DNA from: Pseudomonadaceae bacterium
GTDB lineage: Bacteria > Pseudomonadota > Gammaproteobacteria > Pseudomonadales > Pseudomonadaceae
DNA: 64,000 nucleotides
Assembly (NCBI GenBank): GCA_900766265.1
Contig: CAAFUS010000006.1
Location: 496,001-560,000, forward strand
Direction of reading: 5' to 3'
Part shown: positions 8,067 to 18,498 of the stretch, piece after piece
Layout: the number at the start of each line of letters is the position of its first letter
Position numbering within the stretch: position 1 is the stretch's first letter
Program-made: the position numbers and the translations under genes
The notes under the pieces: generated by a model
The model's input: the letters and a program-made list of their open reading frames with translations, nothing else
Database searches by the model: none
Told to the model about the DNA's origin: nothing

Positions 8067-9419
8067 TCAGCCCAGCGCGGCCTCGCCTTGCGCGGCGCTG
8101 GCGGACTCGCTCATGCCATCGGTCATCCGCTTGGCGTCTCGGCAGAAGGTCCGCGAGGCCTGGAACAGGAACAGCATGGTCAGCAGCAGCGAGGCCGGGA
8201 TCAGATACATGGCGCCGTGAAGCCCCTCGGCGCGGAACGCCTCGGCCATCTCGGTCGCACCGGCGGCCAGCATCGCCGCCTCGGCGAAATGATCCGAAAG
8301 CAGCCCCACGACCACGGTACCCATACCACCACCGAGCAGATACAGCCCCGCGAAGAACAACGCCATCGCCGTGGCCCGCAGGCGCGGTTCGACCACGTCC
8401 TGGATCGCCGTGTAGACGCAGGTGTAGAAGTTGTAGGAGAACAGCCAGCCGATGCTGAACACCGCGACGAACACGCCGACCTCGATGCGCCCGGCCAGCA
8501 GCGCGTAGCCGGTGGCGAGCGTGGCGATGGCCATGCTCGCCGCGGCGAAGATCAGCCGGCCACGGGCGAAACGCTGGTGGATCTTGTCGGCGACCCAGCC
8601 GCCGAAGGTCAATCCGATCAGCCCGGTCAGGCCGACGACGATGCCGGTGGCGACCGACGCTTCCACCAGCGGTACGCCGTGATAGCGCATCAGCAGCGGG
8701 ACCATGAAGGCGTTGCAGGCGTAGGTGGCGAAATTGAACGCCAGTCCTGCCATCACCAGCCACCAGAAGGTACGGATCGCCAGCACCTTGCGAACCGGCT
8801 GGTGAACAGGTTCCTGCGAGACCTTAACCGCTTCGGCTGCCCCACGCTGCGGCTCGCGAATCAAGAAGATGAACACCGCCAGAAGCAGTCCCGGAACCGC
8901 CGCGATGAAGAAGGGGGCGCGCCAACTGCCGAAGTACTCAACCATCGAACCGATGGTGAAGAAGGCCAGTAGCAGGCCCAGCGGCAGCCCGAGCATGAAG
9001 ATCCCCATCGCTCGAGCGCGCTTGTGGGCGGGGAATAGATCGCCAATCAGCGAGTTGGCCGCCGGGGCGTAACTCGCCTCGCCAATACCGATCCCCATGC
9101 GCACCAGCAGGAAGCTCCAGAAATTCCAGGCCAGCCCGTTGACCGCGGTAAGACCGCTCCAGGCGGTCAGCCCCCAGCCCATGATCTTGCGCCGCGACCC
9201 GATGTCGGCCATGCGGCCCAACGGTACGCCGGCGATGGCATAGACGATGGTGAACGCAGTGCCGATCAGGCCCAGCTGAAAGTCGTTGAGGCTCCACTCC
9301 AGCCGAATGGGCTCGGCGATGATGGCGGGTATGGTGCGGTCGAAGAAGTTGAACAGGTTGGCCAGAAACAGCAGGAACAGGACGCGCCAGGCGTTAGCGG
9401 CTTGCGTGGATGGCTGCAT
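8067..9419 (-). CDS. MFS transporter, Spinster-type
   Basis: A 450-residue protein with about twelve hydrophobic helices. The first helix region FLANLFNFFDRTIPAIIAEP and the loop-2/3 motif GRMADIGSRRKIMG match the Spinster-like/anion-cation symporter branch of the major facilitator superfamily. The motif GIGEASYAPAANSLIGD following helix 4 is typical of Spns proteins. Bacterial members move small organic anions or lipids; the substrate cannot be told from sequence. It is transcribed alone on the minus strand, 99 bases from the end of the next gene, with no obvious regulator beside it. Confidence 0.85.
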   Translation of the reverse strand: MQPSTQAANAWRVLFLLFLANLFNFFDRTIPAIIAEPIRLEWSLNDFQLGLIGTAFTIVYAIAGVPLGRMADIGSRRKIMGWGLTAWSGLTAVNGLAWNFWSFLLVRMGIGIGEASYAPAANSLIGDLFPAHKRARAMGIFMLGLPLGLLLAFFTIGSMVEYFGSWRAPFFIAAVPGLLLAVFIFLIREPQRGAAEAVKVSQEPVHQPVRKVLAIRTFWWLVMAGLAFNFATYACNAFMVPLLMRYHGVPLVEASVATGIVVGLTGLIGLTFGGWVADKIHQRFARGRLIFAAASMAIATLATGYALLAGRIEVGVFVAVFSIGWLFSYNFYTCVYTAIQDVVEPRLRATAMALFFAGLYLLGGGMGTVVVGLLSDHFAEAAMLAAGATEMAEAFRAEGLHGAMYLIPASLLLTMLFLFQASRTFCRDAKRMTDGMSESASAAQGEAALG

Positions 9420-9518
9420 GGAGAGTCGCTCTCGATTGTTCTTGTAATGCCGGGTCGCACCCAGCTATTAGGCACTCTAGAGCGCGCTCAGGGGGCTGTC
9501 TGTGAATATTCGCCGGGC

Positions 9519-10160
9519 TTATGCAGGGCGATGCGACCTACGACTCAGCAACGCCTCCGCCACCGGACAGCCGACGCCGAGCCAGCCGCGATATCCGACG
9601 CAGCGCAGTGCCTCGATCAGCGCCGATCCCTGGCCGTCTACGGGCGGGCGATCCAACACCAGATAGCCGATACGGCCGACGAACGGCTCGATCGTGGCAG
9701 CGTCGCGGGCCTCGCCGGTAAGCGCGAGCTGCACCCGGCAGTTGGGGTGATTCACCTGCTCGACCAACGCCAGCAAACCTGCCGCATCGCCCGCCCCGGA
9801 CGCACCCCCGCACAGCACGCCGATACCCAGCACGGCGAAGGCCTCGGCGGCGCGGCGCAGCTGCGACTCGGACGTGGCCGAACGGATATCCACCACGACG
9901 CCGACCTGCTGCGGACGAAGCATCGCCGAATCGGTCAGCAGCTGCTGCAGCGCCGACTCGAACCCCTCCCCCCCGACCTCCAGCGCCAGACGCGCCAGCG
10001 GCAGCGCGGCCCGCTCGAGCGTCTGCGCTAGGCTGATGGTCGCGACGGTCGTCGGATGACGTAACTCCACACCGTCGAAACCGGCCAGACGCGCGGCCAG
10101 CACCCGATCGAGCAACGGCTTGTCATCGAACAGGACGTCCAGATTGGCAGCGATCCTCAT
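9519..10160 (-). CDS. Hydroxypyruvate isomerase-like TIM-barrel protein
   Basis: A 213-residue protein starting MRIAANLDVLF (ATG at 10160; a longer frame reading upstream runs into the previous gene). N-terminal AANL..LF and AGFDGVELRHP match the xylose-isomerase-like/hydroxypyruvate isomerase family, but it is ~45 residues shorter than typical Hyi and the usual acidic metal ligands are hard to place, so it may be a diverged paralogue. It starts 4 bases after the GlxR-like gene, suggesting one operon. Together they would convert hydroxypyruvate to tartronate semialdehyde and then glycerate, but glyoxylate carboligase is not in the window. Confidence 0.55.
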   Translation of the reverse strand: MRIAANLDVLFDDKPLLDRVLAARLAGFDGVELRHPTTVATISLAQTLERAALPLARLALEVGGEGFESALQQLLTDSAMLRPQQVGVVVDIRSATSESQLRRAAEAFAVLGIGVLCGGASGAGDAAGLLALVEQVNHPNCRVQLALTGEARDAATIEPFVGRIGYLVLDRPPVDGQGSALIEALRCVGYRGWLGVGCPVAEALLSRRSHRPA

Positions 10161-10164
10161 CGGC

Positions 10165-11040
10165 TCACTCCCGGTAGAGCTGTACCAGGGTGGCGGGGTC
10201 CTGGTCCAGCTTGCCGTGGCTGCCATGCAGGCGCAGCAGTTGCGCAGCCATCGCGCTCATCGGCGCGGCAGTGCCCTGCTCGGCACAGAGACGCACGGCG
10301 GTTTCGATGTCCTTGACCAGGGTGCGCACGTGCCACTTGATCGGCTCGAAGGTGCTGCTGGCCATCTGCGGCGCCAGAATCTGCAGCGGCTTCGAGTCGG
10401 CGAACCCACCGGCCAGCGCCGGGGCGAGCTTGCCGGCATCGACCCCGGCTCGCTCGGCGAGGGCGACGACCTCGGCGATCACCAGCGCATTGCAGGCCAC
10501 CAGCATTTGGTTGCAGGCCTTGCTCACCTGCCCGCTACCGACCGGCCCCATGTGGGTCAGGCGTTGGCCCAGCTGCATCAGCACCGGGCGTACCCGTTCG
10601 ACGTCGTCGGCCAGGCCGCCCGCCATGATCGCCAGCGTCCCGGCCTCGGCGCCTGCGGTTCCGCCCGATACCGGAGCATCGACCCAGCGCATGCCGCATT
10701 GCGCCTCCAGTTGCCCGGCCATCTCCCGGGTCGCGCCCGGCTCCAGGCTGGAGTGATCGACCAGCAGTTGCCCGCTGCGCCCCGCCTCGGCAATGCCGCC
10801 GGAGCCGAAGACCACTTCGCGCACCACCGCGGTGTCGGCCAGGCAGAGCAGCACGATGTCCGCCTCGCACAAGTGCGCCGGCCGTTCGACCTGCGTCGCG
10901 CCCAGCGCCACCAGCGGCGCGCACTTTTCCGGTGAACGATTCCAGACCCGGAGGGGATAGCCCGCGGCGAGCAGGCGGCGGCACATCGGCAGGCCCATCA
11001 GGCCAATGCCGGCGAACGCGAGAGAAGGCAGTGCGGACAT
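10165..11040 (-). CDS. Beta-hydroxyacid dehydrogenase, tartronate-semialdehyde reductase-like
   Basis: A 291-residue protein starting MSALPSLAFAGIGLMGLPMC (ATG at 11040). The N-terminal Rossmann motif GIGLMGLPM, the substrate-binding DAPVSGGTAGAEAGTL (about residue 120) and the catalytic lysine in GQVSKACNQML (about residue 172) define the 3-hydroxyisobutyrate/2-hydroxy-3-oxopropionate reductase family. The preferred substrate cannot be fixed; pairing with an Hyi-like gene favours tartronate semialdehyde. First gene of a two-gene operon. Confidence 0.85.
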   Translation of the reverse strand: MSALPSLAFAGIGLMGLPMCRRLLAAGYPLRVWNRSPEKCAPLVALGATQVERPAHLCEADIVLLCLADTAVVREVVFGSGGIAEAGRSGQLLVDHSSLEPGATREMAGQLEAQCGMRWVDAPVSGGTAGAEAGTLAIMAGGLADDVERVRPVLMQLGQRLTHMGPVGSGQVSKACNQMLVACNALVIAEVVALAERAGVDAGKLAPALAGGFADSKPLQILAPQMASSTFEPIKWHVRTLVKDIETAVRLCAEQGTAAPMSAMAAQLLRLHGSHGKLDQDPATLVQLYRE

Positions 11041-11112
11041 GGATCGCCTCGTCGGTGCAAAACCCCAGTCTAGCCGGTCGCGCAGGCGACCCGCCAAGCA
11101 CACCCGCGACGC

Positions 11113-11143
11113 TTGCCGTAATGCACCCGCGTGCCTCTATAAT
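11113..11143 (+). promoter_or_regulatory. Promoter candidate for the ABC importer operon
   Basis: A perfect -10 hexamer TATAAT at 11138-11143 lies 39 bases before the start codon. The upstream TTGCCG at 11113-11118 is a weak -35 with a long 19-base gap. Confidence 0.5.
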
Positions 11144-11181
11144 CCGCGCGCTTTTTCCGCTATTGAACCGGAGAACCCTCA

Positions 11182-12033
11182 ATGCTAAAGCGCACCCTGG
11201 CAGCCGTTGTCGGCCTTGCCGCATCCCTTTCGTTTGTCACCGCCCATGCCGCCGACGCCCTTCGCGTCTCGGCCATCCCTGACGAAGCCCCTACCGAGCT
11301 GATCCGCAAGTTCGAACCGCTGGGCAGGTACCTCGAGCAGGAACTGGGCATGCCGGTGAAGTTCATGCCGGTCTCCGACTACGCCGCCGTCGTCGAATCC
11401 CTCGCTTCCGACCGCCTGGACATGGCCTGGCTCGGCGGCTTCACCTTCGTCCAGACCCGCCTGAAGACCGGCAACGCCATTCCGCTGGTACAGCGCGAGC
11501 AGGACGAGCAGTTCACCAGCAAATTCATCACCGCCGACCCTGACGTCCAATCGCTGCAGGACCTCAAGGGCAAAACCTTCGCCTTTGGCTCGGTTTCCTC
11601 GACCTCGGGCAGCCTGATGCCGCGCTACTTCATGATCCAGGACGGCATCGAGCCCGAGAAGTTCTTCAAGCGCATCGCCTACTCCGGCGCCCATGACGCC
11701 ACCGCCGCCTGGGTCGAGGCTGGCAAGGCCGACGCCGGCGTGCTCAACGCCTCGGTCTGGGACAAGCTGGTCGCCGCCGGCAAGGTCGACACCAGCAAGG
11801 TCCGCGTCATCTCCACCACACCGCCCTATTACGACTACAACTGGACGGTACGCGGCGACCTGGATCCGGCCCTGGCCGAGAAGATTAAGGCCGCGTTCCT
11901 GGCTCTCGATCCGGCGAATCCGGAGCACAAGAAGATCCTCGACCTGCAGGCCGCCAGCCGCTTCATCGAGACCAAGCCGGAAAACTACGAAGGCATCGAG
12001 GAAGCCGCGCGCGCCGCGGGCCTGTTGAAGTGA
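11182..12033 (+). CDS. Periplasmic binding protein of a phosphonate/selenate-type ABC importer
   Basis: A 283-residue protein with a signal peptide (cleavage near AHA-AD, residue 24). Its mature start ALRVSAIPDEAPTELIRKFEPLG and the motifs DYAAVVESLASDRLDMAWLGG and SSTSGSLMP are those of the PhnD superfamily. The motif set is closest to the TIGR04553 group annotated as putative selenate-binding proteins and is unlike the phosphite-binding PtxB. It is the first gene of a four-gene operon with an ATPase and two permeases. The ligand (selenate, phosphonate or another oxyanion) is not proven. Confidence 0.75.
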   Translation: MLKRTLAAVVGLAASLSFVTAHAADALRVSAIPDEAPTELIRKFEPLGRYLEQELGMPVKFMPVSDYAAVVESLASDRLDMAWLGGFTFVQTRLKTGNAIPLVQREQDEQFTSKFITADPDVQSLQDLKGKTFAFGSVSSTSGSLMPRYFMIQDGIEPEKFFKRIAYSGAHDATAAWVEAGKADAGVLNASVWDKLVAAGKVDTSKVRVISTTPPYYDYNWTVRGDLDPALAEKIKAAFLALDPANPEHKKILDLQAASRFIETKPENYEGIEEAARAAGLLK

Positions 12034-12827
12034 TCCGGCTGTCCGGCGTGGGGCTGACCCACGCCAACGGCCAGGCTGCGCTGCGGGACATCGAGCTGAC
12101 CGTATCGGCCGGAGAACGCGTGGCTATCATCGGCCCGTCGGGCGCTGGCAAGACCACCTTGCTGCGCGTGCTGGCCACCAGCCTGAAGCCGGACCGGGGC
12201 CGCCTCGAGCTGCTCGGCAGCGAGCCGTGGTCGCTGCGCGCCTCGGCGCGTCAGAAGCTGCGGACACGCATCGGCCTGATCCACCAGGCGCCTCCGCTGC
12301 CGCCCCGCCAGCGGGTGATCACGGCGGTGCTGGCTGGCCGCCTGGGCAGCTGGTCGTTGCTGCGCAGTCTCGCGAGCCTGGTCTACCCGCTCGACCGCGA
12401 AGGCGCGGCCGATGCGCTGGGCCGGCTGGACCTGGCGGACAAGCTCTACCAACGCTGCGACCAGTTGTCAGGGGGCCAGTTGCAACGCGTCGGCATTGCC
12501 CGAGCGCTGTACCAGCAGCCGGAGCTGCTCCTGGCCGACGAACCGGTCTCCGCGATGGATCCGGTGCTCGCCGCCTACACCCTGGTGGTGCTCAACCAGG
12601 AAGCGCAACGACGCGGCGCGACGCTCCTGGCCAGCCTGCATGCCGTAGACCTGGCGCTGGCGCACTTTCCCCGGGTCGTCGGCGTACGCGACGGTCGCAT
12701 CCTGCTCGACAAGTCGGCCGACGAGGTCGCGCGCGACGAACTGGATCGCCTCTACGCCAACGACCAGCTCGACGCCACGCCGACCATCGCACCGGCCGCG
12801 GCGCCGCTGAACGTTCCGCGATGCTGA
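12030..12827 (+). CDS. ABC importer ATPase, PhnC-like
   Basis: A 265-residue nucleotide-binding subunit. Walker A GPSGAGKTT (about residues 35-43), signature LSGGQLQRVGIARAL, and Walker B LLADEPVSAMDP, an unusual variant in which Val replaces the common aromatic. GTG start at 12030 overlaps the stop of the binding protein (GTGA), so translation is coupled. It energises import through the two permeases downstream. The last ~20 residues (alanine/proline-rich) lie beyond the usual fold. Confidence 0.9.
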   Translation: MIRLSGVGLTHANGQAALRDIELTVSAGERVAIIGPSGAGKTTLLRVLATSLKPDRGRLELLGSEPWSLRASARQKLRTRIGLIHQAPPLPPRQRVITAVLAGRLGSWSLLRSLASLVYPLDREGAADALGRLDLADKLYQRCDQLSGGQLQRVGIARALYQQPELLLADEPVSAMDPVLAAYTLVVLNQEAQRRGATLLASLHAVDLALAHFPRVVGVRDGRILLDKSADEVARDELDRLYANDQLDATPTIAPAAAPLNVPRC

Positions 12828-13654
12828 ACCAAGAGTCGACCCCGCGCGATCCGGCCGCACTGCCGCGCCTGGCCCTGACGCTTCTCGCCGTAGCGCTGCT
12901 CTGGCCGGGAATCAGCCTCAGCGAGCTGGACCTGCCGGTGTTGCTGTCAGGCAGCAACCTGTCGACCATGGGCCAGTTCCTCTCCGGGTTCTGGCCGCCC
13001 GAACATGGCCATGAATTCCTGGCCCTGCTGCTCAGGGCGACGCTGGAAACCCTGGCGATCGCCACCGCCGGTATGGCCCTCGCCCTGCTGATCGCCGTGC
13101 CCGGCGCCCTGCTGGCCACCCGCGCGCTGTCGATCAGCGCCCTCGCCCGTGGCGGCCGCCCGGCGTGGTGGGCCCAAGCGCTGCGGTGGCCGGTGCGCGG
13201 CCTGCTGATCGTGCTGCGCAGCGTACCGGAGATCGTCTGGGCGCTGCTCTTCGTACGGGCGGTGGGGCTGGGGCCGACCGCCGGGGTGCTGGCCATCGCC
13301 ATCACCTACAGCGGCATGCTCGGGAAGGTCTATGCGGAGATCTTCGAATCGGTCGACCCGCTGCCGACGCGCGCCCTGCTCGGCGCCGGCAGCTCACGGC
13401 TTGCCGCCTTCGCCTACGCCGTGATGCCCCAGGCAGCCTCGGAAATGCTGTCCTATACGGTGTACCGCTGGGAGTGTGCCATTCGCGCCTCGGTGGTCAT
13501 GGGCTTCGTCGGTGCCGGCGGGCTGGGGCAGCAGATGGACCTGTCGATGCGCATGTTCGCCGGCGGCGAAGTGGCCAGCATGCTGCTCACCTTCTTGCTG
13601 CTGGTCCTGCTGGCGGACCTGCTCAGCCGTGTCCTGCGGGAGCGACTGACGTGA
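12821..13654 (+). CDS. ABC importer permease 1, PhnE-like
   Basis: A 277-residue membrane protein starting MLNQESTPRDP. The ATG overlaps the ATPase gene by 7 bases. About six hydrophobic helices; the cytoplasmic coupling loop contains GAGSSRLAAFAYAVMPQ and ends in VMGFVGAGGLGQQM, the EAA-type signature of PhnE permeases. It pairs with the second permease to form the channel. The longer frame reading back to 12227 runs through the ATPase gene and is not real. Confidence 0.88.
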   Translation: MLNQESTPRDPAALPRLALTLLAVALLWPGISLSELDLPVLLSGSNLSTMGQFLSGFWPPEHGHEFLALLLRATLETLAIATAGMALALLIAVPGALLATRALSISALARGGRPAWWAQALRWPVRGLLIVLRSVPEIVWALLFVRAVGLGPTAGVLAIAITYSGMLGKVYAEIFESVDPLPTRALLGAGSSRLAAFAYAVMPQAASEMLSYTVYRWECAIRASVVMGFVGAGGLGQQMDLSMRMFAGGEVASMLLTFLLLVLLADLLSRVLRERLT

Positions 13655-14418
13655 ACGTCCTGGCCCGCCTGCTCCTCCCACTGTTACTAGTCGTAGCGGT
13701 GGTGGTCTCGTTCGTTTTCCTCCAGCTGGAGGTGACGAGCCTGTTCAGTCGCGACAGCCTCCGGCAAATGGGCCAATACGCTCAGGGATTCCTGGCACCG
13801 GATCTCTCGGCGGACCACCTCGCAGCCATTGGTCACGCCGCGCTCGAGACGCTGGCCATGTCGGCGATCGGCACCCTGCTGGCCGCCTTGATCGGCCTGT
13901 TGCTGGCGCTGCCGGCATGCGGACGCTTCGGCCTCGTCGCCCAGGCCGCCTCGCGGCTGCTGCTCAACGCTCTGCGCGCGATTCCCGAACTCGTCTGGGC
14001 CGCCCTGATGGTGCTGGCCGCGGGGCTGGGGCCGAACGCCGGCACCCTGGCTCTCGCTCTGCACACGGCCGGCGTGCTCGGGCGGCTGTTCGCCGAGGCG
14101 CTGGAAAACACACCGGCCGAGCCGAGCGAAGCCCTGCGCATGGCGGGCAGCGGGCGCATCGCCGCGTTCTGCTACGGGACGCTTCCGGCGATCTGGCCAC
14201 AGCTGATCGCCTACAGCCTCTATCGCTGGGAAAACAACATCCGCATGGCCAGCGTCCTCGGCTTCGTCGGGGCCGGAGGCCTGGGGCAGATGCTCTACAT
14301 GAGCCTGAGCCTGTTCCAGGAGGCCCAGGCCTCGACGGTGATCATCGCCATGCTGCTAATGGTCCTGGCGGTCGATGCCCTCAGCGGCTGGGCCCGCCAG
14401 CGCTGGGTGCGCCGCTAG
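13651..14418 (+). CDS. ABC importer permease 2, PhnE-like
   Basis: A 255-residue membrane protein with GTG start at 13651, overlapping the previous stop by 4 bases (GTGA). It contains AGSGRIAAFCYGTLPAIWPQ and SVLGFVGAGGLGQML, the same loop as permease 1, so the two are paralogous halves of a heterodimeric channel. It is the last gene of the importer operon and is followed by the convergent DUF2288 gene 12 bases away. Confidence 0.88.
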   Translation: MNVLARLLLPLLLVVAVVVSFVFLQLEVTSLFSRDSLRQMGQYAQGFLAPDLSADHLAAIGHAALETLAMSAIGTLLAALIGLLLALPACGRFGLVAQAASRLLLNALRAIPELVWAALMVLAAGLGPNAGTLALALHTAGVLGRLFAEALENTPAEPSEALRMAGSGRIAAFCYGTLPAIWPQLIAYSLYRWENNIRMASVLGFVGAGGLGQMLYMSLSLFQEAQASTVIIAMLLMVLAVDALSGWARQRWVRR

Positions 14419-14430
14419 CCAAGCACCGTT

Positions 14431-14745
14431 TCAGTGCAACACCTCGGCGCGCTCGCGCTGCTGCACCAGCACCCACGGCGCCACCACCACCGCCCACAGG
14501 GTTGGGTCCTGCTCCAGCCAGAGCCTGGCCTGGTCTTCGCCGACCTTGGCCAGCGCACCGCTGGCGAGCCAGCCGCCGATACGGGCCGCATCGTCTTCAG
14601 CCACGGCGGTCGCCACTTCGACCAGGTCCGCCTGCGCAGCCACCTGCAGCAACGCACCGCGCGCGAAGAACGGCTGCAACTCGGCCCAGCTGATCATGGC
14701 GGTCTCGCCCAGCAGCTTGGCATAGAGCGTGCTTGCTTCATCCAT
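14431..14745 (-). CDS. DUF2288 family protein
   Basis: A 104-residue soluble protein starting MDEASTLYAKLLGETAMISW, matching the DUF2288 pattern (ETA.I.W.EL..FFARG). Conserved WLASGALAKV and alternating acidic residues follow. No catalytic motif or partner is known; it stands alone, convergent with the importer operon. Confidence 0.75.
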   Translation of the reverse strand: MDEASTLYAKLLGETAMISWAELQPFFARGALLQVAAQADLVEVATAVAEDDAARIGGWLASGALAKVGEDQARLWLEQDPTLWAVVVAPWVLVQQRERAEVLH

Positions 14746-14843
14746 CTTGGGAACCTCGCCTCAAAAGGGCGCCATGATAAACCTGACCGGGTTTCCATGA
14801 AGCATGATCAGCCGACTGGGCAAACGGGTAGAGTCCGCTCTAC

Positions 14844-14859
14844 ACTGTACCGGTACAGT
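14844..14859. promoter_or_regulatory. Perfect 16-bp palindrome upstream of the branched-chain amino acid operon
   Basis: ACTGTACC/GGTACAGT has no central spacer and lies 83 bases before the start of the binding-protein gene. It looks like an operator; the regulator is not known. Confidence 0.5.
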
Positions 14860-14941
14860 TGCCGGGACGTTTTGGGGCGTTCTGACCATTACGCGACCTC
14901 AGCCTGCAAGATCAAACAATAACGACGCATGTGGAGCACGT

Positions 14942-16060
14942 ATGAAGACCAAGCGGAGTCTGTCCAAACTTTTTGTCGCCATTGCCTTAACCGGAGCTGC
15001 TGGGTACAGCCTGGCAGCAGACACGATCAAGATCGGGATGGCGGGCCCGGTCACCGGTGCGGTGGCGCAGTACGGGGAAATGCAGTTCGTCGGCGCCAAG
15101 ATGGCCATCGAGCAGATCAACAAGGCCGGCGGGGTGAACGGCCAGATGCTCGAAGGCGTGGTCTATGACGACGCGTGCGATCCCAAGCAGGCCGTCGCGG
15201 TGGCGAACCGCATCGTCAACGACAACGTGAAATTCGTCGTCGGCCATCTCTGCTCCAGCTCCACCCAGCCCGCCTCGGACATCTACGAGGACGAAGGCGT
15301 CCTGATGATCACCGCCGCCTCGACCAGCCCGGAGATCACTTCCCGTGGCTACGAGCTGATCTTCCGCACTATCGGCCTGGACAGCCTCCAAGGCCCGACC
15401 GCCGGCAACTTCATCGCCGATCACATCAAGCCGAAGAACGTCGGCGTAGTCCACGACAAGCAGCAGTACGGCGAAGGCATCGCCACCGCCGTGCGCGACA
15501 CCCTGCAGAGCAAGGGCGTGAAGGTCGGACTGTTCGAAGGCATCAATGCGGGCGACAAGGACTTCTCCTCGCTGATCGCGCGCCTCAAGCGCGACGGCAT
15601 CGACTTCGTCTACTACGGCGGCTACCACCCAGAACTGGGTCTGCTGCTGCGCCAGGCCAAGGAGAAGGGCCTGGACGTGCGCTTCATGGGGCCTGAAGGC
15701 GTGGGCAACAAGGAAATCTCCGCCATCGCCGGCCCCGCTTCGGAAGGCATGCTGGTGACCCTGCCCAAGTCGTTCGACCAGGACCCGGCCAACCAGGAAC
15801 TGGTGAAGGCCTTCCATGCGAAGAAGGAAGATCCGACCGGTCCGTTCGTGTTCCCCGCCTACTCCGCCGTCCAGGTCATTGCCCAGGGCATCGAGAAGGC
15901 CGGCAGCACCGACACCGACAAGGTAGCCGAAGCGCTGCGCAGCAACGCCTTCGAAACCCCGACCGGCACCTTGGAGTTCGACGAGAAAGGCGACCTGAAG
16001 AACTTCAACTTCGTGGTCTACGAATGGCACCAGGACGGTAGCAAGTCGGAAGCCAAGTAA
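14942..16060 (+). CDS. braC: Branched-chain amino acid ABC importer, periplasmic binding protein (LivK/BraC)
   Basis: A 372-residue protein starting MKTKRSLSKLF, with a signal peptide ending near SLAA-DTIKIG (residue 22). The mature part begins IGMAGPVTGAVAQYGEMQF and contains GHLCSSSTQPASDIYEDEGV and FVYYGGYHPELGLLLRQA, characteristic of Leu/Ile/Val-binding proteins. The frame extends upstream to 14804 but would place a non-signal segment before the leader, so the internal ATG is chosen. It is followed by a strong terminator and then the membrane and ATPase genes, so the binding protein is probably made in excess. Confidence 0.95.
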   Translation: MKTKRSLSKLFVAIALTGAAGYSLAADTIKIGMAGPVTGAVAQYGEMQFVGAKMAIEQINKAGGVNGQMLEGVVYDDACDPKQAVAVANRIVNDNVKFVVGHLCSSSTQPASDIYEDEGVLMITAASTSPEITSRGYELIFRTIGLDSLQGPTAGNFIADHIKPKNVGVVHDKQQYGEGIATAVRDTLQSKGVKVGLFEGINAGDKDFSSLIARLKRDGIDFVYYGGYHPELGLLLRQAKEKGLDVRFMGPEGVGNKEISAIAGPASEGMLVTLPKSFDQDPANQELVKAFHAKKEDPTGPFVFPAYSAVQVIAQGIEKAGSTDTDKVAEALRSNAFETPTGTLEFDEKGDLKNFNFVVYEWHQDGSKSEAK

Positions 16061-16080
16061 GCCGGGAGCACCGCCTTCGA

Positions 16081-16109
16081 AGCCCACTGTCCGCAGTGGG
16101 CTTTGTTTT
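16081..16109 (+). terminator. Rho-independent terminator after braC
   Basis: A 9-bp stem AGCCCACTG/CAGTGGGCT with a 4-base loop is followed by TTGTTTT. It probably attenuates rather than abolishes transcription into braD. Confidence 0.85.
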
Positions 16110-16330
16110 AGCTGAGCGGGACGGCTCCGCCACAAGCACCCGAGCCCCCGTATAACACCTACAGCCACAACGAGCGGTCCGGACAACGGACCCGCCTCGA
16201 ACCAGGACCGTGCGCGACCCGCACGATCCCCTGCACAGCCGTGATGCCGCATCCAATTGCGGTGTGTTCGAGACGGGCCAGCCGTCCACGCCTATCGGCA
16301 GCGGTATGCAGGGATTTCAGGAGAGAGTTG

Positions 16331-17250
16331 ATGCCTGAGCTTTACCACTACCTACAACAGCTGATCAACGGGCTTACCGTTGGCAGCACCTATGCCTTGA
16401 TCGCCATCGGTTACACGATGGTCTACGGCATCATCGGGATGATCAACTTCGCCCATGGCGAGGTCTACATGATCGGCTCGTACATTGCCTTCATCGCCAT
16501 TGTCGGCCTGTCCATGATGGGCCTCGACGCGCTGCCGATCCTCATGGTGGGCGCCTTCGCCGCCAGCATGATCGTCACCAGCGCCTACGGGTACAGCATC
16601 GAACGGGTCGCCTACCGCCCCCTGCGGGGCAGTAATCGGCTGATCCCCCTGATTTCTGCCATCGGCATGTCGATCTTCCTGCAGAACGTCGTGCTGCTGG
16701 CCCAGGACTCTCGCGACAAGGCGATCCCCAACCCGATGCCCGGCAATCTGGTGCTCGGTGAAAGCGCGATGAACGGGGTGACCATTTCCTACATGCAGGT
16801 GCTGATCTTCGTGGTCACCATCCTGGCCATGTGGGGCCTGTCGCTGTTCATTTCCCGCTCCCGCCTGGGTCGGGCCTGCCGCGCCTGCGCCGAAGACCTG
16901 AAGATGGCCAACCTGCTGGGCATCAACACCAACTCGATCATCGCCCTGACTTTCGTCATCGGCGCGGCGCTGGCCGCGATCGCGGCGGTACTCATCGGCA
17001 TGCAGTACGGCGTGATCAACCCGCACATCGGCTTCCTTGCCGGCATCAAGGCGTTCACCGCCGCCGTGCTCGGCGGGATCGGCAGCATCCCCGGGGCCAT
17101 GCTCGGCGGTTTGCTGCTCGGCGTCGCCGAAGCCTTTGGCGCCGACATCTTTGGAGACCAGTACAAGGACGTGGTGGCGTTCAGCCTGCTGATCCTGGTG
17201 CTGCTGTTCCGCCCGACCGGCATTCTGGGTCGTCCGGAGGTTGAAAAAGT

Positions 17251-17254
<4 letters not shown>
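16331..17254 (+). CDS. braD: Branched-chain amino acid ABC importer permease LivH/BraD
   Basis: A 307-residue membrane protein starting MPELYHYLQQLINGLTVGS, with a GGAGAGAG-type ribosome site before the ATG. Typical LivH motifs are ALIAIGYTMVYGIIGMINFAHGE, split here across two helices, and AVLGGIGSIPGAMLGG near the C-terminus. It forms the channel with BraE. A 220-base leader separates it from the braC terminator. Confidence 0.95.

Positions 17255-18494
<1,240 letters not shown>

Positions 18495-18498
<4 letters not shown>

Noticed and set aside
12227..13654. Extended 475-residue start for permease 1
   Set aside because: The first ~200 codons lie over the ATPase gene in another frame; the internal ATG 12821 overlaps by the usual few bases.
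14844..14859. LexA box
   Set aside because: CTGT and ACAG are separated by 6 bases; LexA sites need 8.
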